From Mesostigma viride (taxonomy: Eukaryota > Streptophyta > Mesostigmatophyceae > Mesostigmatales > Mesostigmataceae), in assembly GCA_009746045.1 (NCBI GenBank), contig RPFO01000199.1, positions 232,501 to 296,500 on the forward strand: a stretch of 64,000 nt of DNA, read 5' to 3'. The notes beneath the pieces are model-generated. The model worked only from the letters and a program-made list of their open reading frames with translations, did not search any database and was not told where the DNA came from. A program made the translations under genes and the position numbers. Below are positions 34,701-46,700 of this stretch, piece after piece. Position 1 is the first letter of the stretch; every line of letters starts with the position of its first letter.

Positions 34701-37700
34701 CGTGCGACCTGCGGTGGGAGAACACCATGTTCGGGAAGAGGGAGGCGGTGGGGGAGAAGCAAGGGCGCGGCGACCAGGGGGCGGGCAGGTGCGTGCGGCA
34801 GCATGCGTAGCGGCAGTAGGCGGCGCGTGGCCCTCTGGTCCGCGTCCTCATGCATGCATGTAGCCGCACAATGCGGTGCCCACAACCTGGCACGCCTCCG
34901 CCCCACTCTGCAGACATCTCGACTTGAGTGCCGGATGGCAGGCATGACGGCATGCCCCTGCGGGTCCCTCTGTCCTCCCGCCATGTTCTTGTGCTCTCTA
35001 CGCCCTCTCCCAAACACAAGGACGCTGGCCCCCCTCCCCCCTGTCCTTGACGACGACACTTTGCTTGACAACAACAACATGTGTGACGTTTGGAAGGTCT
35101 CCTTTTTGTTCCCCATCGCGCCGTGTCTTGTCTCCATGTGTGCGTGCGCACCCCCCGCTATCCCCGTGATGCGCTGCCTTGCCTCACCAGGGCGCTCCCT
35201 ACGCCCTACGCCCTACTCCCTACTCCCTACTCCCTACTCCCTACTCCCTACTCCCTACTCCCTACTCCCTACTCCCTACTCCCTACTCCCTACTCCCTAC
35301 TCCCTACTCCCTACTCCCTACTCCCCCCTCCCACCTCCCACCTCCCTACTCCCACCTCCCTACTCCCACCTCCCACCTCCCACCTCCCACCTCCCACCTC
35401 CCACCTCCCACCTCCCACCTCCCACCTCCCACCTCCCACCTCCCACCTCCCACCTCCCCACTCCCTCGTTCCGTTGGCATGCTGGCCCTTGCAACCAGCA
35501 GCGACCCGGAGGCGGACGTGGACAGCTACGATGGAGACGGCGACGGCGGCGACGACCGAGCGTACGGATACGTCTCCGACAGCGCGGCGGGGTGGGCAGG
35601 GACAGCGGCTGGTCACCGCACACACGCTAGCAGGCCCCACTCGGCGGTGGGGGACAGAGCGCATGGTGCCATGGGCGTGGGTGGCCCGGACGGGTCGGGT
35701 GATACGTCCCAGCCCACGCGCACGAGCGACAGCAGTTACTCGTACCTCACGGCCGGGCACCACTGGTTCGGGGGCCACCATGGCCAGTGCGCGCGCCGGC
35801 TGAGCCGACCTAAGAAGCCCACCGGTACGTGGGGGGCCAGGGCGCATGTGACCTATGCTGGTATGGCCCCGATGCATCCTGCGTACCTGCTGCCATGAAC
35901 ACCACTAGGCCCCAAGTGCTGCAGCTGCCACATGGGCATGCAGGGCCTGTGCGCATGGATGCGTGCCTGCATGTGTGTTGGGAGTCTGCGGCGTTGTCGT
36001 CACGGCTAGAGCGCGCTGGCTACCGGGCGTGTGGGCGTTGGGGGTTGATTCGTGGGGGGCCTGGAGACACCCCGACGTGGGGACGGGGGGGTCATGCGTG
36101 TGGGGTATGCTGCGGCCGGTGACGTCACCCCCCAAACCACCGTGGGATCGCTACACCCCGCGGGGGCAGCACACACCAGCTTGTCAGGCACGCGGGCCCT
36201 ACCGTCGGCCAGTAGCATGGCCACGTCTCTTGGGCTCTTGGGCTCTTGGGCTCTTGGGCTCTTGGGCTCTTGGGCTCTTGGGCTCTTGCGCTCTTGGGCT
36301 CTTGGGCTCTTGGGCTCTTGGGCCCTTGGGCTCTTGGAGCCGCGCGCTGAGGTTGCGGGATGCCACTGACGGCTGCGCCTCCCTGTGCTGCTGCTTCCCT
36401 GTGCTACTCGTTTGTGCTCGCAATGCCCCCTGGTCACGACCCGGCACGCCCCCGCAGTCCCGCGCTCCTTCTCGTTTGAGGCGCGCGAGGGCCAGCGCAA
36501 GAAGACCATCGCGCAGATGCGGCTGGACCAGGTGAGCGCGCGCACGCAGGCGCCACGCCAGCGCGGTGGGCCTCCCTCTCCGCTCGGTGCACGCGTCCCC
36601 CCCCATGCGCGATGACGTCGTTGGTACCCGCCCGCCTCTTGCACCGTGCCATCACCGTTAGCAGACCACGTGTGCCAGCAGGCTCATGTACGGTGGAGTC
36701 CTCCACAGATACGGTTAGCAGGTGCTTTGTTTTCTCCAGTGTGCCCCGTCTTGCCCGTGCATGCCCGTCGCTTACGGGCCATCGCAAGCTACGCCAAGTG
36801 GGCTGGCTGCCCGGTCGCCCTAGTGCACACGAGCACTCCGTAGCTACATGCCTGCCCCCAGCGGGCTTGCTGCTGGATCACGGCACGCCCTCTGCTCCCC
36901 CACGTGGTGCACCAGCTGGTGGAGCCTCCTGCCTCCCCCGCAGCGTAACACCAACCTGGTCCTGTCATACTGGTGCCGGCAGCAGGCCCAGAAGGCAAGC
37001 ACCTTTGGTGGTGGGTGCAGCTTCTGTCCAACAAAGGGGTGCATCTGCCGGGATGCCTCACGCTGTGGCTGCGAGTATAACAGTCACAACCAGAGGTGCT
37101 CTTACGGACCAGAGGTGCTCTTACGCACAGCCTCTGCCATGCCCCTTGCCCCCCACCCACGGATGGCCACACCCTGTGTCGTGCCGCACTGCGTCCCGTG
37201 TGCACTCCTGGCCCCCCCTCATGCGCGCGGCAGGACCTGGCGCTGCTGCGGGAGCGCGAGCGGCGAGAGCTTCACCACACCTTCACGGTGAGGGGGGGAG
37301 GGCAGGAAGCACGTTGCGTCGCCAGTAGGGGGGGGGGCAGGAAGCACGTTGCGTCGCCAGTAGGGGGGGGGGCAGGAAGCACGTTGCGTCGCCATTAGGG
37401 GGGGGGGCAGGAAGCACGTTGCGTCGCCAGTAGGGGGGGGCAGGAAGCACGTTGCGTCGCCATTAGGGGGGGGCAGGAAGCACGTTGCGTCGCCATTAGG
37501 GGGGGGGCAGGAAGCACGTTGCGTCGCCATTAGGGGGGGGGCAGGAAGCACGTTGCGTCGCCATTAGGGGGGGGGGCAGGAAGCACGTTGCGTCGCCATT
37601 AGGGGGGGGCAGGAAGCACATTGCGTCGCCAGTAGGGGGGGGCAGGAAGCACGTTGCGTCGCCATTAGGGGGGGGGCAGGAAGCACGTTGCGTCGCCATT

Positions 37701-40700
37701 AGGGGGGGGGCAGGAAGCACGTTGCGTCGCCATTAGGGGGGGGGGCAGGAAGCACGTTGCGTCGCCATTAGGGGGGGGGCAGGAAGCACGTTGCGTCGCC
37801 ATTAGGGGGGGGGGCAGGAAGCACGTTGCGTCGCCAGTAGGGGGGGGGCAGGAAGCACGTTGCGTCGCCATTAGGGGGGGGGGGCAGGAAGCACGTTGCG
37901 TCGCCATTAGGGGGGGGCAGGAAGCACGTTGCGTCGCCAGTAGGGGGGGGGCAGGAAGCACGTTGCGTCGCCATTAGGGGGGGGGCAGGAAGCACGTTGC
38001 GTCGCCAGTAGGGGGGGGCAGGAAGCACGTTGCGTCGCCATTAGGGGGGGGGGCAGGAAGCACGTTGCGTCGCCATTAGGGGGGGGGCAGGAAGCACGTT
38101 GCGTCGCCATTAGGGGGGGGGGCAGGAAGCACGTTGCGTCGCCATTAGGGGGGGGGGCAGGAAGCACGTTGCGTCGCCATTAGGGGGGGGGCAGGAAGCA
38201 CGTTGCGTCGCCAGTAGGGGGGGGGCAGGAAGCACGTTGCGTCGCCATTAGGGGGGGGGCAGGAAGCACGTTGCGTCGCCATTAGGGGGGGGGGCAGGAA
38301 GCACGTTGCGTCGCCATTAGGGGGGGGCAGGAAGCACGTTGCGTCGCCATTAGGGGGGGGGCAGGAAGCACGTTGCGTCGCCAGTAGGGGGGGGGCAGGA
38401 AGCATGTTGCGTCGCCAGTAGGGGGGGGGGCAGGAAGCACGTTGCGTCGCCATTAGGGGGGGGGCAGGAAGCACGTTGCGTCGCCAGTAGGGGGGGGGCA
38501 GGAAGCACGTTGCGTCGCCATTAGGGGGGGGGGCAGGAAGCACGTTGCGTCGCCATTAGGGGGGGGGCAGGAAGCACGTTGCGTCGCCAGTAGGGGGGGG
38601 GCAGGAAGCACGTTGCGTCGCCATTAGGGGGGGGGCAGGAAGCACGTTGCGTCGCCATTAGGGGGGGGGCAGGAAGCACGTTGCGTCGCCATTAGGGGGG
38701 GGGCAGGAAGCACGTTGCGTCGCCATTAGGGGGGGGGGGCAGGAAGCACGTTGCGTCGCCATTAGGGGGGGGCAGGAAGCACGTTGCGTCGCCATTAGGG
38801 GGGGGGGCAGGAAGCACGTTGCGTCGCCATTAGGGGGGGGGCAGGAAGCACGTTGCGTCGCCATTAGGGGGGGGGCAGGAAGCACGTTGCGTCGCCATTA
38901 GGGGGGGGCAGGAAGCACGTTGCGTCGCCATTAGGGGGGGGCAGGAAGCACGTTGCGTCGCCATTAGGGGGGGGGGCAGGAAGCACGTTGCGTCGCCATT
39001 AGGGGGGGGCAGGAAGCACGTTGCGTCGCCATTAGGGGGGGGGCAGGAAGCACGTTGCGTCGCCAGTAGGGGGGGGGCAGGAAGCATGTTGCGTCGCCAG
39101 TAGGGGGGGGGCAGGAAGCACGTTGCGTCGCCAGTAGGGGGAGGGCAGGAAGCACGTTGCGTCGCCAGTAGGGGGGGGGCAGGAAGCACGTTGCGTCGCC
39201 ATTAGGGGGGGGGGCAGGAAGCACGTTGCGTCGCCATTAGGGGGGGGGCAGGAAGCACGTTGCGTCGCCATTAGGGGGGGGGCAGGAAGCACGTTGCGTC
39301 GCCATTAGGGGGGGGGCAGGAAGCACGTTGCGTCGCCATTAGGGGGGGGGCAGGAAGCACGTTGCGTCGCCATTAGGGGGGAGGGCAGGAAGCACGTTGC
39401 GTCGCCATTAGGGGGGGGGCAGGAAGCACGTTGCGTCGCCATTAGGGGGGGGGGCAGGAAGCACGTTGCGTCGCCATTAGGGGGGGGGGGCAGGAAGCAC
39501 GTTGCGTCGCCATTAGGGGGGGGGCAGGAAGCACGTTGCGTCGCCAGATACATTTGAAGCCACCACGCGCCAGATGGCAGTCGAAGCAGGTCGACATATC
39601 ACATTCTGTCAACGCCTGCATGTGTCGTCACCCTCTTGTCTGCATTTGGTGCCCCGTGTCCTCCCCCCACCATGGTGGCCTCCCTCATCTTGTCCTGCCC
39701 CTGTGCTCTCTCCCCCTTGCAGCGTGCATTGATCGTGGCAGCACCATCCCCCACCCAACCCCCGCCCCCCCACCACCACCACTGCCCAGCGCGCGCATAC
39801 ACATCACCTAGCTGTTCCGCTGCTGCATTTCTAGCATGCGGAGGCCACTGTGGATTGTGCAGCTGTGGGCACGGAAGCAGGATGGCCCAGGTGGTGGCTA
39901 CCGCCCTGGCTGCTTGTAGGCCCCTTGGTTGCGTGTGTGCCAACCCTGGCCCCATCCTTGCCTCCTCTTCCCTTGCCTGTTTTCTTCCCCTTTCGCCCCC
40001 TTGCGCATGTGTTGCCTCCTGGCGCCCCCAGGCCAACGCGCTGCCGGCATCGGCGCTGGAACCGCGCTACGAGCAGATGGTGGAGGAGGAAGCCACGCGG
40101 CGACAGGTTGGGGGGGGGGGGGGGGGCGGGCATCTGTGCATGCATGTGTGCGTGTTGTAACAGGTGCGCCGGCCACTCGTCTTTGAACGTGGTTGGCTGC
40201 AGGTGCAGAAGATGAGGGCAGTGGGTCATGTTGGGCTTTGGCGCGCAAGGCAGCGACCGCAACCCTGCGGTCTCTGACCCCTGTAACCAGGTGGTCATGG
40301 GGTGGGGCAGGTTTGCCACGGGGTAGGCAGGTGCGTAGCCTCATGCGCATCATCCGATGTTACTTGTCGAGCTCAGTGCGCTCCTGGCCGCGTGGGTCGG
40401 CGTGCAGCTGGTTGCAAGCGGAAGGGGAGGGAGGGAGGTGTGGAACGGAAGGGGCAGGGAAGTGATGGAGGGGGAGGGGGAGGCAACCGCAAGCAGACAA
40501 GGGAGGGGGAGGGGGAGGCAGACACAAGCAGACAAGGAGGGGGAGGGGGAGGCAACCGCAAGCAGACAAGGGAGGGGGAGGGGTGGCAGACACAAGCAGA
40601 CAAGGGAGGGGGAGGGGGAGACAGCCGCAAGCAGACAAGGGAGGGGGAGGGGAAGGCAACTGCAAGCAGACAAGGGAGGGGAGGGGGTGGCGACCGCAAG

Positions 40701-43700
40701 CAGACAAGGGAGGGGAGGGGAGGCAACCGCAAGCAGACAAGGGAGGGGGAGGGGGAGGCGACCGCAAGCAGACAAGGGAGGGGAGGGGGAGGCAGCCGCA
40801 AGCAGACAAGGGAGGGGAGGGGGAGGCAACCGCAAGCAGACAAGGGAGGGGAGGGGGAGGCAACCGCAAGCAGACAAGGGAGGGGAGGGGAGGCAGCCGC
40901 AAGCAGACAAGGGAGGGGGAGGGGGAGGCAACCGCAAGCAGACAAGGGAGGGGGAGGGGAGGCAACCTCAAGCAGACAAGGGAGGGGGAGGGGGAGGCAA
41001 CCGCAAGCAGACAAGGGAGGGGGAGGGGGAGGCGACCGCAAGCAGACAAGGGAGGGGGAGGGGGAGGCAACCGCAAGCAGACAAGGGAGGGGAGGGGAAG
41101 GCAACCGCAAGCAGACAAGGGAGGGGGAGGGGAGGCAACCGCAAGCAGACAAGGGAGGGGAGGGGGAGGCAACCGCAAGCAGACAAGGGAGGGGGAGGGG
41201 AGGCAACCGCAAGCAGACAAGGGAGGGGGAGGGGAGGCAACCGCAAGCAGACAAGGGAGGGGGAGGGGGAGGCAACCGCAAGCAGACAAGGGAGGGGGAG
41301 GGGGAGGCAACCGCAAGCAGACAAGGGAGGGGGAGGGGGTGGCAACCGCAAGCAGACAAGGGAGGGGGAGGGGGAGGCAACCGCAAGCAGACAAGGGAGG
41401 GGGAGGGGAGGCAACCGCAAGCAGACAAGGGAGGGGAGGGGGAGGCAACCGCAAGCAGACAAGGGAGGGGAGGGGGAGGCAGCCGCAAGCAGACAAGGGA
41501 GGGGGGGGGTGGCAACCGCAAGCAGACAAGGGAGGGGGAGGGGGAGACAGCCGCAAGCAGACAAGGGAGGGGAGGGGGAGGCAACCGCAAGCAGACAAGG
41601 GAGGGGGAGGGGAGGCAACCGCAAGCAGACAAGGGAGGGGAGGGGGAGGCAGCCGCAAGCAGACAAGGGAGGGGAGGGGGAGGCGACCGCAAGCAGACAA
41701 GGGAGGGGAGGGGAGGCGACCGCAAGCAGACAAGGGAGGGGGAGGGGGAGGCGACCGCAAGCAGACAAGGGAGGGGAGGGGAGGCGACCGCAAGCAGACA
41801 AGGGAGGGAGAGGGGGAGGCAGCCGCAAGCAGACAAGGGAGGGGGAGGGGGAGGCAACCGCAAGCAGACAAGGGAGGGGGAGGGGGAGGCAACCGCAAGC
41901 AGACAAGGGAGGGGGAGGGGGAGGCAACCGCAAGCAGACAAGGGAGGGGAGGGGAGGCAACCGCAAGCAGACAAGGGAGGGGGAGGGGGAGGCGACCGCA
42001 AGCAGACAAGGGAGGGGGAGGGGGAGGCAACTGCAAGCAGACAAGGGAGGGGAGGGGGAGGCGACCGCAAGCAGACAAGGGAGGGGGAGGGGGAGGCAAC
42101 CGCAAGCAGACAAGGGAGGGGGAGGGGGAGGCGACCGCAAGCAGACAAGGGAGGGGGAGGGGGAGGCAACCGCAAGCAGACAAGGGAGGGGGAGGGGAAG
42201 GCAACCGCAAGCAGACAAGGGAGGGGAGGGGGAGGCAGCCGCAAGCAGACAAGGGAGGGGAGGGGGAGGCAACCGCAAGCAGACAAGGGAGGGGAGGGGG
42301 AGGCAACCGCAAGCAGACAAGGGAGGGGGAGGGGGAGGCGACCGCAAGCAGACAAGGGAGGGGGAGGGGGAGGCGACCGCAAGCAGACAAGGGAGGGAGA
42401 GGGGGAGGCGACCGCAAGCAGACAAGGGAGGGGGAGGGGAGGCGACCGCAAGCAGACAAGGGAGGGGGAGGGGAGGCAACTGCAAGCAGACAAGGGAGGG
42501 GAGGGGGAGGCAACCGCAAGCAGACAAGGGAGGGGGAGGGGGAGGCGACCGCAAGCAGACAAGGGAGGGGAGGGGAGGCAACCGCAAGCAGACAAGGGAG
42601 GGGGAGGGGGAGGCGACCGCAAGCAGACAAGGGAGGGGAGGGGGAGGCAACTGCAAGCAGACAAGGGAGGGGAGGGGGAGGCGACCGCAAGCAGACAAGG
42701 GAGGGGAGGGGGAGGCAACCGCAAGCAGACAAGGGAGGGGAGGGGGAGGCGACCGCAAGCAGACAAGGGAGGGGGAGGGGAGGCAACCGCAAGCAGACAA
42801 GGGAGGGGGAGGGGAAGGCAACCGCAAGCAGACAAGGGAGGGGAGGGGGAGGCAGCCGCAAGCAGACAAGGGAGGGGGAGGGGAGGCAACCGCAAGCAGA
42901 CAAGGGAGGGGAGGGGGAGGCAACCGCAAGCAGACAAGGGAGGGGGAGGGGGAGGCGACCGCAAGCAGACAAGGGAGGGGAGGGGGAGGCGACCGCAAGC
43001 AGACAAGGGAGGGAGAGGGGGAGGCGACCGCAAGCAGACAAGGGAGGGGAGGGGAGGCGACCGCAAGCAGACAAGGGAGGGGGAGGGGGAGGCAACTGCA
43101 AGCAGACAAGGGAGGGGAGGGGGAGGCGACCGCAAGCAGACAAGGGAGGGGAGGGGAGGCAACCGCAAGCAGACAAGGGAGGGGAGGGGGAGGCGACCGC
43201 AAGCAGACAAGGGAGGGGGAGGGGAGGCAACCGCAAGCAGACAAGGGAGGGGAGGGGGAGGCGACCGCAAGCAGACAAGGGAGACAAGGGAGGGGGGCAT
43301 CCGGTAAAGGGAAGAGGGGAGAGGGAACGGATCCGGTAAAGGGAAGAGGGGAGAGGGATGGGGAACAGGCGGCAGGGCTCAAGTGAGAGAGAGTGCAAGG
43401 GCAGGGGTGCAACCCATGGGCGCAGGGGTCGCGCTACGCTCTCTGCACCACTGGCCGCGTGTAGGCTAGCGGGCAGGAGCTGACCGCGCAGCAGGAGGCA
43501 GCCCTCTCTCCATGCGTGATGCCTGGCGCTCCATGCGAGAGCTGCCCACCGACATGGGCCAGTCAGCCCTTTAATCTGTGCTGGCTGCAGATGCCTATTT
43601 GGCAATGAGGGTCGGTGGCTTTGCCACCTAGGTACGTTGGGTAGCACTCGGCGCCTCGGGCATTCCCTGGTCGGCGCGGACCCTTCTCCTTGCTGGCCCC

Positions 43701-46700
43701 GCTGCTGGCTGTCACGACGCAGCGGGCTCCCCCACGGCCCGCTGAGCTAATCGTTCTTCCCCAACAATGTTGACAATGGTGGCAGAAGCGCGCAATGCCC
43801 CCGTTCTCCTTGCTCATCGTGCCCATGAAATTGAGCGCGCTCCGTCTGTCCCCACCCTCCCACCCACGCGCTGCAGATGCGCAAGCACGCGCGCCGCGAG
43901 ATGCTGGAGGCGTTTGCGCAGCCGTTCAGCCTCTACTACCGCAGCACGGCCGCCAGGTGCGCCACGTGCCAGGCCGATAGTGGGTGGTTGCCTAGGCAGC
44001 TGGGCGGGGGGTTAGAGTGTGTGTTAAAGTGCCATCCACCTGGCAGCAGCAGGAAACTTGACCGCGGGTGTGTGCGCTGCATCCCAAGCTTTACATGCGT
44101 ACTGGCCCTATAGCATGCGACCGCTGTTCCGCAGGCAGGATGCACGGCAAGGTGGATGTGCAGAGGGATGGGACCTGCGTGCGCTGGCAAGCATGCCACC
44201 CTGGTGGGTGCGGGCAGCGTGGAGGCCCAACCCACGATGGCACATGCGCAGCATTTACCCACCCCACAGCCCAGACCGGCTGGTGTGGCATTGCCATGCC
44301 ATGGCCAGCACACCCTGCATGCAACGTGTCAGCACACGAGCCGCAGCCCTCACCGGTGCCCCCAGGCCTTGGCGTGGCTGTGTCCTCCTTGGCCCCATCT
44401 CGCGGTCCGCAGGGGCCTCTACCCCCTGGTATGTACCAAGGACCACCCCTCGCCATGGCATGTCAGCACGTGGTGGCATCCGGTGGAGGCGAAACAAGGG
44501 TGGTCCAAGCCGCACCTGAGCGACGCTCCATACATGTCTTGCGATCTCACATAATGTTCGCTTGTCTGTCGCCCACCCCCGTGTGTGCGCCACGCCTGAC
44601 CCTAGCCCCGACGTCCGCTTGGGCATGCCTGCGGTGATCGGCTCGCATCCTGCCCCCCCACCCAGGGAGGCAGCGGTGAAGGCCACCAAAGGGATTCGGG
44701 CGGAGCTGAAGGAGTGGCAGAAGCAGCGCACATTCGTCCACCACCCGGTGCCCGCCAGCACCACGGAGTTGCGGTAGGGTGACAGGTGGCGCAAGGACAG
44801 CCACATGGGCACAAAGCATGTGGACAAGGCAGCCACTGCCCTACATGGGATTCCCCTGGCTCTGCACCCCCGGATGCTAGTACCTATCATGTGTACAGCA
44901 CCTGGGTTTGCCACGTGGGCACCACGCGCAACGAAGAGGCATGCAGGAGGCCGCGGGCAGCGATGTATGCACTTGTCCTGGTCATGCATGCATGCACCCA
45001 GCGACATGGCGGGGCGGCTTCCCTGAACTTGCCATGGCCCCCTTCCATTCCTTGCTTGCTTTCCCCCACGCCTGTGCCCTGGCCATTCCCATAGGCTCAC
45101 CCCCGCTGCCCACCTGCTGCCCCCACATTGCCAACACGCACCCCACCCACACCCCTGGCCCCAGCTACCACGAGCTGCTGCAGCTGCAGGAGGAGCGCAA
45201 GGCGTTGCGGCAGCTGCGGGCGAGGGAGGCGCTGCAGGTAGGCGCACACACATATGCACAAAAGTGGGAAGCCAGTCCCAAATGGGGTCCACGTGCCGTG
45301 TTCTGTTCGTAACTCGTGTTCTTTTGCGTGCAGCACTCTTGTAGGCTGCAAGCCTTCCCAAGCACCCCGCAGCGTCGGTCGCCCGTCGCCCCCCGAAGGC
45401 AACGCAGCACGGGTTGTGGAACCACCAAGCTCTCATTCCGCAAGTGCTGCATGGCTGCGTGGCTGCTGGCATCTCCCCCACACCCTACCACTCCTGCTAA
45501 TGCCCACTCTTGCGTTCCCGCTTTTCCCCTTCCCACCTGCCCCACGCGCAACCACGTGCAGGGCATCCAGCTGCCGCCTGCCGTCGAACGACTCGCCGCC
45601 GAGGGCAAGGCAGCGGCCGTGCACAAGGCCATGCCCCCCGTGCTGCTGCAGCCAAACTGCACGTTTGCGCCCAAAGTCAACAAGTAAGAACGAAGGGGGA
45701 GGATGCAGCCGGGGATGTGGGGGGATATCTTTCCCAGACAGCAGGCGGGCCATGCGATGAGGCGCATTCTTGGCCGCACGCGGTCATGGAGTGGGGGATA
45801 CCAAATCTTGTCCTGTGGCTGTGGGGGGGTGGCCACCCCAAAGCAAACATATGAATGTACGCGCTGGCCCCTGTTTTGGGGTGGTACCCCTCTCCACCCT
45901 TGCCCACGCCATGTGCTTCACGACTCATTGGTGGTGTCGGCGAGGGTGCTGACACAGGGTACCTGGTGCCGCCCCTGCCTGCGGTGCCCCATGTGCCCCC
46001 CCCTGTGTGCGTGTTTGCGTGCGCCAGAATGGTGCCGGACTTTAAGAAGCTCCACCGTGCGTGGGAGGACTCACTGACCACATCGCGCGGCGCGGCACAC
46101 AGGACCGGTGAGCGCGCCGCAGGGGGGTGGGTGGGTGGGAGAAGTGCGCGTGCCGGCATGAAATAGACCAGGGCAAAGGTTTGCATGCGTGGATGCGGTG
46201 ACATTCGGCAGCACGCAACCGCGAGGATGCGATCAGCGGCTCGCCTGCCACGTGTGCCCTCCTGTCGCTCATGTGCTGCCCCACTAGTACCGCGTGTGCC
46301 GCCAGCACATCCATGGGGTTTTGTACCTGCGGTGGGAGCCTTCCCTTCCCTCTCGCGTTCGCAAGAAAGCCGCATGACGGTTCCCAGAGTGAATGCGCGT
46401 CCCTCGGACAGCTTGGGCGCCCTCCATCGAACAGCTTGGGTGCCCTCCATCGAACAGCGTGGGAAGGTCATGAAAATGATGCATCCAACAGCCGCGGCGG
46501 CGCCACGTGCGCCCAGCGGGATGGGTGTCCCAGAAGCGCAAGTCATCCTGTACGCACACATGGAGTGCGGGTCAATGGGCCGCCACCGACACCCCATGGC
46601 TGGGCCCACCGACCCAGGGCCTCACATCACATCCCAAGTTGTGAGATGGACGGGAGCTACCAGCGGCAGCTCTGCGCCGTGCGCCCGTGGTCGAGGGTCG

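Noticed and set aside
37298-39546. CRISPR array (regular ~34-bp spacing)
   Set aside because: No unique spacers; the whole unit is repeated and sits in a eukaryotic intron.
37219-39553. Chain of minus-strand frames reading CFLPPP...RASCPP
   Set aside because: Translation of minisatellite 1 on the strand opposite the gene; no unique sequence.
40302-43647. Open frames of 800-1,100 codons in five of the six reading frames
   Set aside because: They are produced by a stop-free ~34-bp repeat read in different frames; compositions (GGNRKQTREG, SACGCLPLPLP) are pure repeat translations inside an intron.
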